This document shows positions 28,122-35,789 of a stretch of DNA of 64,000 nucleotides, piece after piece. Location of the stretch: NCBI RefSeq assembly GCF_009695905.1, contig NZ_VUNA01000002.1, positions 120,803-184,802 of the forward strand, given 5' to 3'. Numbering within the stretch: position 1 is the stretch's first letter; the number at the start of each line of letters is the position of its first letter. This DNA comes from Mogibacterium kristiansenii. GTDB lineage: Bacteria; Bacillota; Clostridia; Peptostreptococcales; Anaerovoracaceae. The translations under genes and the position numbers were made by a program. Below the pieces are notes generated by a model. The model was not told the DNA's origin and made no database searches. It saw nothing but the letters and a program-made list of their open reading frames with translations.

Positions 28122-28236
28122 GTTCCAATTCCTTCCGTCGATTTATTGAATGAATAAAAAGAAATGCGATTATTCGGAGGCTTCCGGAGAATCATACTTC
28201 TTTTGACCCAATCTAAAATTAGTTTCTAACTAATAC

Positions 28237-28265
28237 AATATAGTATAAAATTTATTAAAAGTCAA
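28237..28265 (-). promoter_or_regulatory. Promoter of ileS with a downstream inverted repeat
   Basis: On the minus strand TTGACT (28260-28265), a 17-base spacer, and TATATT (28237-28242). A 15-base inverted repeat TTAGTT-tct-AACTAA at 28219-28233 covers the expected transcription start and could be an operator. Confidence 0.6.
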
Positions 28266-28273
28266 CAATTAAA

Positions 28274-28310
28274 GCAAATGCAGGGAACAATTTCCTGCCC
28301 CTGCATTCGC
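28274..28310 (-). terminator. Terminator of the CAP / Ig-like surface protein gene
   Basis: The arms GCGAATGCAGGG and CCCTGCATTTGC (one G-U pair), on the minus strand just after the stop codon, are followed by TTTAATTGTT. It overlaps the upstream edge of the ileS promoter. Confidence 0.8.
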
Positions 28311-28317
28311 AATTTAA

Positions 28318-31300
28318 CTACTTTACTTTAACTTTCTTTGTTCCGGACCAAGATCCGTAGTATGTCTTACCGTTAATCTTCTTATAGCTTCGAATCTTCG
28401 TGTAATAATACTTCTTCTTAGAAAGTTTCTTAATGGTCTTGGAAGAACCTGTACTTGTATAGTACTTTGCCTTTTTCGTTCCCTTCTTCAGAACATAAAT
28501 CTGATAAGTCTGACTACCACCACCAAGTTTCTTCCACTTTACGGTGAGTTTCTTCTTTCCGGCTTTGACAGAAGGAGTCTTCATCTTTGCCGGGGTGATA
28601 ACGTATGTTTTCTTTATTGTTCCTTCATAATCATTAATTCCGGTAACGGTTACGGTATATGAACCCAAATTCTTTCTTCCGGAAGAATACGTTACCTTAT
28701 ACTGATCGGTCGGAACTTCATCATCATCTTCTCCGTACACTTCTACACGCGGAGTATGAACCTTTCCGTTATACGTATACTTCGATGCAGAAAGATATAC
28801 ATCTGCAATCTGAGTCTTCGTTTCCGGCTTTGGCGGTTCGGATGGTTCCGACGGTTCCGGTTTGGAAGGTTCCGGTTTTTCCGTGTTTCCTCCACCTTCA
28901 CTCGGGTCGGTGTACTTCTTTACAACATTAAAGGAGAATTTCGCTTCGCCGGTGTATTTGGAACCGGTTCCTCTTACTGTAAAGGAATAAGTTCCCGGCT
29001 TAGAGATTTCACCGGTATCTCCTTCCAGAACATAGTCTTCGCCTTCATTCAGTCTGGTAGAAGTCTTAAAGCATCGAATTCCTTCGACTCTAAGCTGAAC
29101 AGTCTGAGTAGCTGACAACAGACTAAGCTCCTTATCGTAAATCGGTTCCAGTGCTCCGTCAGTAGAAATATCACACTTCTTAATAGTAACCGTTCCCAAT
29201 GTTCCGGATTTGCTATTGTATTCGCTGTTTCCCTGCACCTCATAAACGATGGTATATGTTCCCGGATTGTATCCGACTACCTTATCCAGTTCATCCGGTG
29301 AATACATATAGTTTTCGTCCTTCAGACCGATTGTCAATGTACCGCCTGTTGTTTCTGCTTTCTTGCAGAGCTGCTGATCTTTTCTGTTGTATTCCAAGTT
29401 TTCTTCCAGTGTTGCGGTAACTACCGGATCTTTCTTTTCTTCCGGCTTTGGATTTTCTGTAGAGCCACCACCTGTTCCCGGATCCGGAGTTTCGCCCGGA
29501 TTTGGCTTCGGCTTTTCTGTTTCACCACCGCTTGGTTTATCCGTGGATTCTTCCTTCGGAGCATATACGGTATAGGTTACAGCCTTTTCGCCGGTAAAGT
29601 TTCCCTTTCCCTTTACGATAATGGTATGATTTCCCGGCTCGGTTGTTGTGGTATCTCCTTCCAGCGTGTAATCTGTTCCTTCTTTCAGTGGTTCATCATC
29701 AAGTGTTATGTTAAGAACCGGAGTAATTTCTTCCCCCTTATTGGTTTGATCGAATCGATAATTTCCATCTTTCAGACCAATAGACGCTGTTGTGATTTTA
29801 AGCGGCTGAACAGTGAAGGTCTTTGTAATGACATCACTGTCCGAATACTTATCATTTCCGAGAGCCTTGCATCTTACTTCATAGGTTCCTGCATTTTTTG
29901 CTTCCGGAATAGTTTCCGTCCAGTCTCCACCGTTTACGCTGTAAACAATCTTACAGCCATTCGAACTACTCTTGCCGGAGAAAAGAATAACTCCATTCGG
30001 AGAATAGGTGCATGTCTCTTCTTTGCTGTAGGATTCAGAAATATTTGCCTTTGGTTTTGCCTTTTCTCGGATTACAACGGTATGCTCCCTCTCCGGAATA
30101 TCCGAATATCCCTCATTTCCTTCTACCTTATAGGTAATCTTGTATGTTCCCGGTTTCTGCACCTTCTTATAAGAATTTGACCTCCATTCTCCATCATTAA
30201 TCTTGTACTTAAATGTTCCGTTCTCGCAAACGAGGAGATTGAAAATCGTAATAGCCTTTCCATTATACTCTTGGTCTTCGGCAAATTTAATATCAAATGT
30301 TGGAGCTGCGGCCGTAACGTGAATCGTCTTTGTCTTTTCCGGAATTTCCTTAAAATTCTTCGAGCTTGGAACCCGGTAGCTTACCGTATAATCCCCTGCT
30401 TTAGTTGCTTTCGGGCATTCCGTTGTCCATTCTCCGTCATTTACCTTATATTCAATCTTCTGTTCATAATTTATTCCTGCCATAAGAGCCGGAGACTTGT
30501 CGTTTCCCGTCTTATGAACGAGATATACTTTGTTGTCATAAACGATGGTATCATCTGCAAATTCTGCATCGCATTTTGGTTCTGCCTTTTCAATGGAGAC
30601 GGTATATTCTTCTGATTCCATCGGGAGAACATAAGGCAGTTCTTCCGTCTTATACCGCACCTTATGCTCTCCTGCATCCATTGCAGTCGCTTCTAACGTC
30701 CATTTTCCATCATCTACTTTATAGTAAATTGAATTTCCGTTTCCTATTGCTTTTTCTACCAAGTTCTGGTTATTTCCGTTATACACAAGTCCCTTCTTAA
30801 AGGATACAGAGACTCTTGGCTGGCATTTCTTAATTTCAACTTCGTGAGTTTTCGCCGAAACGTCGCTATAGTTCTTATCTCCATCCACACGATAGGAAAT
30901 AGTATATTTGCCCGGCTTGCTTTCAGTCGGAAGTGCATTAGACCATTTATCGTCCTTCGAGCTGGAGAACATCAGCGTACCACCTGTTGTTTCAGCCTTT
31001 GTTACCAGTTCAATATCCTTCCCCTGTGCATCGTAATCCACTACCAGATCTTCCGGATTCTTGAATTCAACATTTACTACCGGAGTTGCTTTCTTAATTG
31101 TTACAGTCAGTTCTTGTTCTGCCTTATCCCGGTAATAATCCGTTCCTTCTACCTTATAGTAAATTTTATACTCTCCCGCATCGGTCGCAGTTGGAATCTT
31201 CTCGCTCCAGTCTGTCTTTCTTGTTTTCCACTCGAATTTTTTCTCTTCCTCGTTGTATACGTATTCTTTCTTATCCATACAATACAGCAACTTGCCACCG

Positions 31301-32337
31301 GATGTTTTCGATTCGGAAACTAAGTTCTGAGATTCCTTATTGTATGTTAAATCTGCCGGGGTTACAGTTACTTCCGGGGTGTATTTCGCCTCTTCCCATT
31401 CTTTCTTTGCTTGGTTGACCTTATCCTTCAGCTCCTTCTCGTAAGCATTCACCTGCTTCAGCCACTCGTCTGCTGTGTAGACCGGTTCGCCTTCGTTTGA
31501 ATCATCAACTTCAGAATCATGATATGTAGACATTCTCATTGCTACACATCCCCAGCCATTCAAGTCATAATCATCGTCTGGGAATACACCAAATCCAACG
31601 CAGTCATTCTCGTCGCATTTGCTCATAATATAATAATAATGCCCCAAATCTTTATCGCTATTGCTTTCACGATATCCTTCATCATACCATTTTTTTTCTT
31701 GTCGATACCATCCATCAAAAGGATCTTTACGACTCCATGATAAATTTTCCCCCCTTTCAACAACATAAATAGAACCATCGGAACCTAGCAAATGTGAAGT
31801 CTCGTGGAATGTTTCTCTCTGATAATATCCAACAAGAGAAGACATCATGGATTCCATAACGAGCTCCGGACAAATATATCTAATCGGAGATTTTCTTTCC
31901 GGAGCAGAAAATTTCTTATTGTCGTCTGATGCTCTTAATTCATTTAATTCGTTTAACCATGTTACCTGTAAACGAAGATTGTCAAAAGTAAACCATCGAT
32001 CCTCTCTCCAATCCTTTTTAGGATCATTTAAAAATGCGTTATAGCAAGCCCTTACTTTTTCATGAATTTTTACAAAAGTTTTTGTTTCAGCTGCCAATTT
32101 TTTCTCATAGCCACTTTTTGAATGACTTTCCTTGTGTTTTTCGCACATTCGATCATCCAAAAATTTTGCAGGTCCTAGTCGATAATCTTCTACGGCCTTT
32201 TCATATTTCTTTTTTGCTTCTAGTATTTTTCCATTATTGTTCGCCGTTTCATCCTGCGTCACTGAAAATGCATTTACAGGAAACGAACAAAGAATCATTG
32301 AAAACACTAGACAAAAAATCAATCCTCTTTTCCTCAT
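28318..32337 (-). CDS. Large secreted protein: CAP domain, Ig-like (MBG/YDG-type) repeats and C-terminal Fn3-like domain
   Basis: 1339 residues. The N-terminal signal peptide RKRGLIFCLVFSMILCSFP has an Ala-rich cleavage region. Residues about 160-290 form a CAP (SCP/PR-1) domain: HETSH, RGENLSW, WYRQEKKWY, LGHYYYIM and CVGFGVF. From about 330 to 1240 there are about ten repeats of roughly 80 residues, each with a YNG/YDA-type strand, a SKTSGG / AETTGG turn and an AGEYKIYYKVEG-type strand, the pattern of bacterial Ig-like MBG domains. Two Pro-Glu-Ser-rich linkers interrupt them. The last 90 residues form a Lys-rich Fn3-like domain (TPSVKAGKKKLTVKWKK). There is no LPXTG or transmembrane anchor. 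It is probably an adhesin or wall-associated protein. An IS relic begins 25 bases before the start codon. Confidence 0.82.
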   Translation of the reverse strand: MRKRGLIFCLVFSMILCSFPVNAFSVTQDETANNNGKILEAKKKYEKAVEDYRLGPAKFLDDRMCEKHKESHSKSGYEKKLAAETKTFVKIHEKVRACYNAFLNDPKKDWREDRWFTFDNLRLQVTWLNELNELRASDDNKKFSAPERKSPIRYICPELVMESMMSSLVGYYQRETFHETSHLLGSDGSIYVVERGENLSWSRKDPFDGWYRQEKKWYDEGYRESNSDKDLGHYYYIMSKCDENDCVGFGVFPDDDYDLNGWGCVAMRMSTYHDSEVDDSNEGEPVYTADEWLKQVNAYEKELKDKVNQAKKEWEEAKYTPEVTVTPADLTYNKESQNLVSESKTSGGKLLYCMDKKEYVYNEEEKKFEWKTRKTDWSEKIPTATDAGEYKIYYKVEGTDYYRDKAEQELTVTIKKATPVVNVEFKNPEDLVVDYDAQGKDIELVTKAETTGGTLMFSSSKDDKWSNALPTESKPGKYTISYRVDGDKNYSDVSAKTHEVEIKKCQPRVSVSFKKGLVYNGNNQNLVEKAIGNGNSIYYKVDDGKWTLEATAMDAGEHKVRYKTEELPYVLPMESEEYTVSIEKAEPKCDAEFADDTIVYDNKVYLVHKTGNDKSPALMAGINYEQKIEYKVNDGEWTTECPKATKAGDYTVSYRVPSSKNFKEIPEKTKTIHVTAAAPTFDIKFAEDQEYNGKAITIFNLLVCENGTFKYKINDGEWRSNSYKKVQKPGTYKITYKVEGNEGYSDIPEREHTVVIREKAKPKANISESYSKEETCTYSPNGVILFSGKSSSNGCKIVYSVNGGDWTETIPEAKNAGTYEVRCKALGNDKYSDSDVITKTFTVQPLKITTASIGLKDGNYRFDQTNKGEEITPVLNITLDDEPLKEGTDYTLEGDTTTTEPGNHTIIVKGKGNFTGEKAVTYTVYAPKEESTDKPSGGETEKPKPNPGETPDPGTGGGSTENPKPEEKKDPVVTATLEENLEYNRKDQQLCKKAETTGGTLTIGLKDENYMYSPDELDKVVGYNPGTYTIVYEVQGNSEYNSKSGTLGTVTIKKCDISTDGALEPIYDKELSLLSATQTVQLRVEGIRCFKTSTRLNEGEDYVLEGDTGEISKPGTYSFTVRGTGSKYTGEAKFSFNVVKKYTDPSEGGGNTEKPEPSKPEPSEPSEPPKPETKTQIADVYLSASKYTYNGKVHTPRVEVYGEDDDEVPTDQYKVTYSSGRKNLGSYTVTVTGINDYEGTIKKTYVITPAKMKTPSVKAGKKKLTVKWKKLGGGSQTYQIYVLKKGTKKAKYYTSTGSSKTIKKLSKKKYYYTKIRSYKKINGKTYYGSWSGTKKVKVK

Positions 32338-32416
32338 AGTTTGTTTTCCTTTCTTTAAATTGATATGAAGTGACCTTTGTTAAGAGAAAATATTCCGCTT
32401 TTGAAAAGTCACTACC

Positions 32417-32622
32417 CGAAGGTATCTTGTAAGCGCTCTAGCAAATACAGTTCCTGGCATTGGCCACTCTGATATACGCAGATTAATCCCGCAGGTCAAT
32501 GGTCCACCGTGAGCTCTACCGTCTAAAAGCGCGGATCACAGATAAATCTGTGCCATCATAGGTTGTTCGTAGATAGCTGAACCTTAATCTTACAAGCCAA
32601 AGCGCTTGCAAGATACCTTCGG
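32417..32622. repeat. 22-base inverted repeat pair enclosing the non-coding segment of the IS relic
   Basis: CCGAAGGTATCTTGTAAGCGCT at 32417-32438 (given as CCGAAGGTATC plus TTGTAAGCGCT) is the reverse complement of 32601-32622 with one mismatch. The right arm lies inside the last codons of the truncated transposase frame. The enclosed 206 bases are non-coding and contain further small stems. It could be a short element inserted in the transposase gene, the fold-back of a guide RNA region, or a product of the deletion event. Confidence 0.55.
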
Positions 32623-33135
32623 AGAAATAACGTACCATGACTTGTTGCCGGGATAGATCTTATTATGCTTCAGGCAGAATGCATTGATCTGCTGTTTGAT
32701 TTTCTTTAGCATTAGCTTGTGGTCATCGCGCATCCTGAGATAGTCTCTGACAGCCTCATCCTGAGCAGTCGGTATATACACAGACTTGTATCCGCCATAT
32801 GCCAAGCATCTGGCAAGATTCTCAGCATCGATGCGATCCGTTTTGACTCTCTTGCTGTTTCGCAGAATCGTGGTCGGAGCCATGATTACACATCTGATGT
32901 TCATGGCAGTCAGCTGATGGTATAGCGTATAACCGAGGCATCCAGCCTCATAGCCGCATACAAATTCACATTCCTCACTGCGTGAGAGACTGACTCCATC
33001 AAGGTATTTCTTAATGGCCTTTGCGTCCGGAGATATCTTGACTGTAGCAAATGTCTCCTGTGTAGTAACGGAAAAGCAGGAAAGTGTAAAGCTTGCTTTG
33101 TGGACATCCATCCCGACATAGATTATACTTTTCAT
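32590..33135 (-). pseudogene. IS110-family transposase, N-terminal part only
   Basis: 181 codons from the ATG at 33135. It begins IIYVGMDVHKASFTLS, the first Asp of the DEDD (RuvC-like) domain, and continues with FVCGYEAGCLGYTLYHQL, IMAPTTIL and KTDRIDAENLARCL, all typical of IS110 transposases. The frame then ends in SPKVSCKRFGL, unrelated to the family. Complete enzymes are about 300-450 residues and carry a second domain with a catalytic Ser, which is absent here. It is a remnant, not a working transposase. Confidence 0.85.
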
Positions 33136-33251
33136 AGTGACCTCCTTTGTATGCGGTAATCCCGTTTCTTGAGTAATGTAGTGACTATTCAAGTATACGG
33201 GTAAATCCACGTTGCTACAAATGTGAGGTCACTTCATATTGTCTAATTATT

Positions 33252-33413
33252 TCACCTTAACTTTTTTATTATATTCGCATCATTTCCGTATTTTGAAAAA
33301 CTCTCAGGAGGCTCCTTGCTCCAAAACTTTGAAATATCAAAATTCTTTTCATTCAGTTTCTTATCCAGATTAGAACACCTAATTAAATCTCTTTGCCATA
33401 AGCACGCCCCCCT
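33252..33413 (-). pseudogene. Remnant open frame after the ATPase gene
   Basis: Between the ATPase stop and the IS end there are about 53 sense codons in the same frame as the ATPase, ending in TGA at 33252-33254. The deduced peptide (for example DLIRCSNLDKKLNEKN and SKFWSKEPPESFSKYG) looks protein-like rather than random. No start codon is in frame; an ATG after AGGGGGGCGTGCTT opens another frame that stops after six codons. The likely meaning is a small second gene of the ATPase module, frameshifted near its start. Unrecognised. Confidence 0.3.
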
Positions 33414-34523
33414 TTAATTCAGATCAATGAGGTCGTATAGTTCATTGAGTTCCGGAGCAATGCAGAACAAATCATTTTCTACTGCGTTTTTCAAAGAATC
33501 CTCAGCCTTCTTTAGATAGTCTGATGCATACACGCAGCTTATGTCCACTCCAACATCACGTACTTCCTTCTTCATGAAAGTATATGAATGCTTAGGCAAA
33601 TCCATATCAAGCACATCTGTGTTATGAGTAGTAAAGAATAACTGTCTGTCATCTCCCAATTTCTCTATAATTATAGATAAACAAGCCTTCTCTAAATCGC
33701 TGTTTACAAACGAGAATATTTCATCGCAGTAGTAAAAATCATGCAGATTACAGATTGAAGACGCAATAATATATGCGATATCTATACCTGCTTTTGTACC
33801 ACTTGAAAGAATTGCTTCATTTGCAATTTTTCCGTCCTGCATAATCACATCTCTGTTATCAAGTCGTATCACATATGAATTATCAACATCCTTAAGCTCT
33901 TCTACTTTGCGGATCGCCGGGTCAAGCGTTTTTAATACTTTTTCCAACACTGTTAGATATTTACTGTTCTTCCCAATGAGGGAATACGGGGTGTTTACGG
34001 TTATATCTCTTGGAAAAATGAAGCTCCAGCCTTCGGTGTTCACCTTGTCGTATGTTGTGTGTTCACATTTAATTCCGTCATCAAGCTTGGCCGCACAAGT
34101 TTCATATGAATCCATTTTATTTATACGAACGCTCTTAATTTCTATTGTAATATCACTATTGTCATATCCATCATCATTTTTCATGTTCGCTTTAAAAGTA
34201 AACCTATACAACCTGAGATTCATTGTAACAAAGTCAATTTCAAGATGTGCTGATCTTGAAAAGTCGCTAATCATATCAATGAATCTTGCTACTGCACCAT
34301 CTTTGAAGTAATTCATAAACATCATAAGAATTCTGCCAAGTGATGTCTTACCGGTGGCATTGCCACCCATCAGGATATTGACCTTCTTGTATCTGAAGTT
34401 TGTTCTCTCGCTTAACCACTCATTTTCAACAGGAGAATTTACAATTTTCTTTGGGTACGACATATTGATTTCGAAATCATTAAAGCACAGAATATTATCT
34501 GCCTTAACACGCATAATTATCAT
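33414..34523 (-). CDS. OLD/AAA_15-like ATP-binding protein, possibly defence related
   Basis: 369-residue ABC-type ATPase of the SMC/OLD-like class. Seen: MRVKADNILCFNDFEINM leading strand, Walker A MGGNATGKTSLGR at about 53-65, an acidic Walker B region FYYCDEIFSFVN, and FFTTHNTDVLDM with the switch His near the end. No TOPRIM nuclease domain follows. Such stand-alone ATPases are often found with a partner effector in phage defence or toxin-antitoxin loci; here the only following frame is a broken remnant. The start is the ATG at 34523 after AAGGAT. AT-rich composition and flanking relics suggest acquired DNA. Confidence 0.75.
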   Translation of the reverse strand: MIIMRVKADNILCFNDFEINMSYPKKIVNSPVENEWLSERTNFRYKKVNILMGGNATGKTSLGRILMMFMNYFKDGAVARFIDMISDFSRSAHLEIDFVTMNLRLYRFTFKANMKNDDGYDNSDITIEIKSVRINKMDSYETCAAKLDDGIKCEHTTYDKVNTEGWSFIFPRDITVNTPYSLIGKNSKYLTVLEKVLKTLDPAIRKVEELKDVDNSYVIRLDNRDVIMQDGKIANEAILSSGTKAGIDIAYIIASSICNLHDFYYCDEIFSFVNSDLEKACLSIIIEKLGDDRQLFFTTHNTDVLDMDLPKHSYTFMKKEVRDVGVDISCVYASDYLKKAEDSLKNAVENDLFCIAPELNELYDLIDLN

Positions 34524-34573
34524 AGCATTGATCCTTCCACTTATTAATTCTAAATCCAGGAACTAATACCAGT

Positions 34574-34634
34574 ATAATACGATAATTTTCGAGAGAAAAC
34601 AAGTGATGTTTCCTTAAATCCGGTTGTTTTCTCT
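34574..34634 (-). promoter_or_regulatory. Promoter and 11-base inverted repeat upstream of the ATPase gene
   Basis: On the minus strand TTGTTT (34597-34602), a 17-base spacer, and TATTAT (34574-34579). The -35 box forms part of the right arm of the perfect inverted repeat AGAGAAAACAA (34592-34602) / TTGTTTTCTCT (34624-34634). This could be an operator, or a hairpin ending transcription that arrives from the fic side. Confidence 0.5.
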
Positions 34635-34649
34635 TATTATATTTTCTTA

Positions 34650-34910
34650 TTAAAGCTCTTCCACCTTATAGATATTATATCCCTCATAGTAATAGCTGTG
34701 ATCGATTCCTTTCACATCAACAACCTGCTGTATTTCTTTCTTGAACATCAAGTCGAGCCATATGCGCATGCTTCTGCCATTCCCGTCTCTGAACGGATGG
34801 GCAATATTCACCGTTCGTATGCTTCCTGCAAAATCATATATTTCACCAAAAAGCACTCTGTGAATCTCCGAGAGTGCTTCGAAAGAACCCGGCGTTAGTT
34901 CATCAAGTCC
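34650..34910 (-). pseudogene. Fic family protein remnant with internal in-frame deletion
   Basis: An open frame of 87 codons starts abruptly next to the stop of the following gene. It reads GLDELTPGSFEALSEIHRVL, FGEIYDFAGSIRTVNIA, then directly HPFRDGNGRSMRIWLD. HPFxxGNGR is the Fic active-site motif with the His that attacks AMP from ATP. In Fic proteins about 50 residues normally separate the RTVNIA strand from the HPF motif; they are missing here. The N-terminal part and the C-terminus are also short. A non-functional relic. Confidence 0.75.
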
Positions 34911-34911
34911 A

Positions 34912-35766
34912 TTAACCCAAACGCAGCCGCTCTTTCAGTTCCTCCAGCAGCGCCTCATGGTCGTGGTGCTCCAGCTTCGGGAACGCCCGCATCAACCGGC
35001 CGTAACCGAAATGCCGTCTCCGGCGACAAGTATCGCAGAACTCTTCCTTTCGTCGGTCCAGTTCCTTTCGTCTCTCCTCCATCTCGTTCTCCAATTCCGC
35101 TTTCGCCAGATAGCCCTGAACCTTCGCTTCATCTACTCGCTGCGCCGTCTCCAGTGCACCGGTTCCGATTCTCGTGCTGAGTTCATCGCTCACCGTGCGC
35201 ATCTTTCGCCGCATCTCATCCAGCTCTTCAAAGCGCTTGTTCAATCCAATCAGGATAAATACGGATACCACAAAGTCCGCAAAGTACAGCACATATAAAA
35301 ACACCATCAAGAAAAATGCGTAATGATGGGTCATCATGTGGCCGCACAGATCTTCAATGACCGGGTGGGCGTTTCGTACCACAAAGACGATGGCCAAGCC
35401 CCAGATAATGCTGAATTCCAGGCAGACATATCCGCGGAAATTGAACGGTTTATCCCGGTAATCCCAAAGCCGAACATGGAAGGACCGGTCTAGAATCCAT
35501 CCCCCAATCAGCTCAATCAGCGTGGCCAAAAGCGCCCCGCATATGAAGATTTCCCAGAGGCTCAGCGCCTGCGGGTTCCGGGTGGACACCGCATCCATCA
35601 GCAGGAACAGTCCCACCACGCCGAACCCGTAGATGGGACACACCGGCCCATTTAGGAAACCCCGGTTTACCACCAAGCCCTTCTCCAGCGCCTGGTAGAC
35701 CACTTCCACCACCCAGCCGAGAAATGAATATATGAGAAAATACCATGCTATCTGTACAATCGTCAC
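34912..35766 (-). CDS. Putative ABC transporter type IV permease-like membrane protein (CmpB family)
   Basis: 284 residues. The first 190 contain five to six hydrophobic helices, with the family signatures YSFLGWVVEVVYQ at about 13-25, NRGFLNGPVCPIYGFG at about 34-49, and WDYRDKPFNFRGYVCLEFS. That is the pattern of ABC_trans_CmpB proteins, common in Clostridia and of unproven function. The C-terminal 90 residues are cytoplasmic, charged, likely coiled coil, with a CDTCRRRR motif. It starts 23 bases after ppk and shares its transcript. The fic remnant abuts its stop. Confidence 0.75.
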   Translation of the reverse strand: MTIVQIAWYFLIYSFLGWVVEVVYQALEKGLVVNRGFLNGPVCPIYGFGVVGLFLLMDAVSTRNPQALSLWEIFICGALLATLIELIGGWILDRSFHVRLWDYRDKPFNFRGYVCLEFSIIWGLAIVFVVRNAHPVIEDLCGHMMTHHYAFFLMVFLYVLYFADFVVSVFILIGLNKRFEELDEMRRKMRTVSDELSTRIGTGALETAQRVDEAKVQGYLAKAELENEMEERRKELDRRKEEFCDTCRRRRHFGYGRLMRAFPKLEHHDHEALLEELKERLRLG

Positions 35767-35789
35767 CGGTCCAACACTCCCTTCTATCG

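Larger units (their letters stand above)
32363..33239 (-). mobile_element. IS110-family deletion derivative with terminal inverted repeats
   Basis: A segment of about 877 bases bounded by the perfect 14-base inverted repeat ATATGAAGTGACCT (32363-32376) / AGGTCACTTCATAT (33226-33239). It contains only the N-terminal half of an IS110-type transposase plus about 210 bases of non-coding sequence on its downstream side. Subterminal repeats and a downstream structured segment are features of the IS1111 subgroup. The C-terminal transposase domain is missing, so the copy cannot move by itself, but both ends look intact. It separates the surface protein gene from whatever promoter it once had. Confidence 0.65.

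Noticed and set aside
28122..28265. T-box riboswitch before ileS
   Set aside because: The leader is too short and no T-box or specifier-like structure is recognisable.
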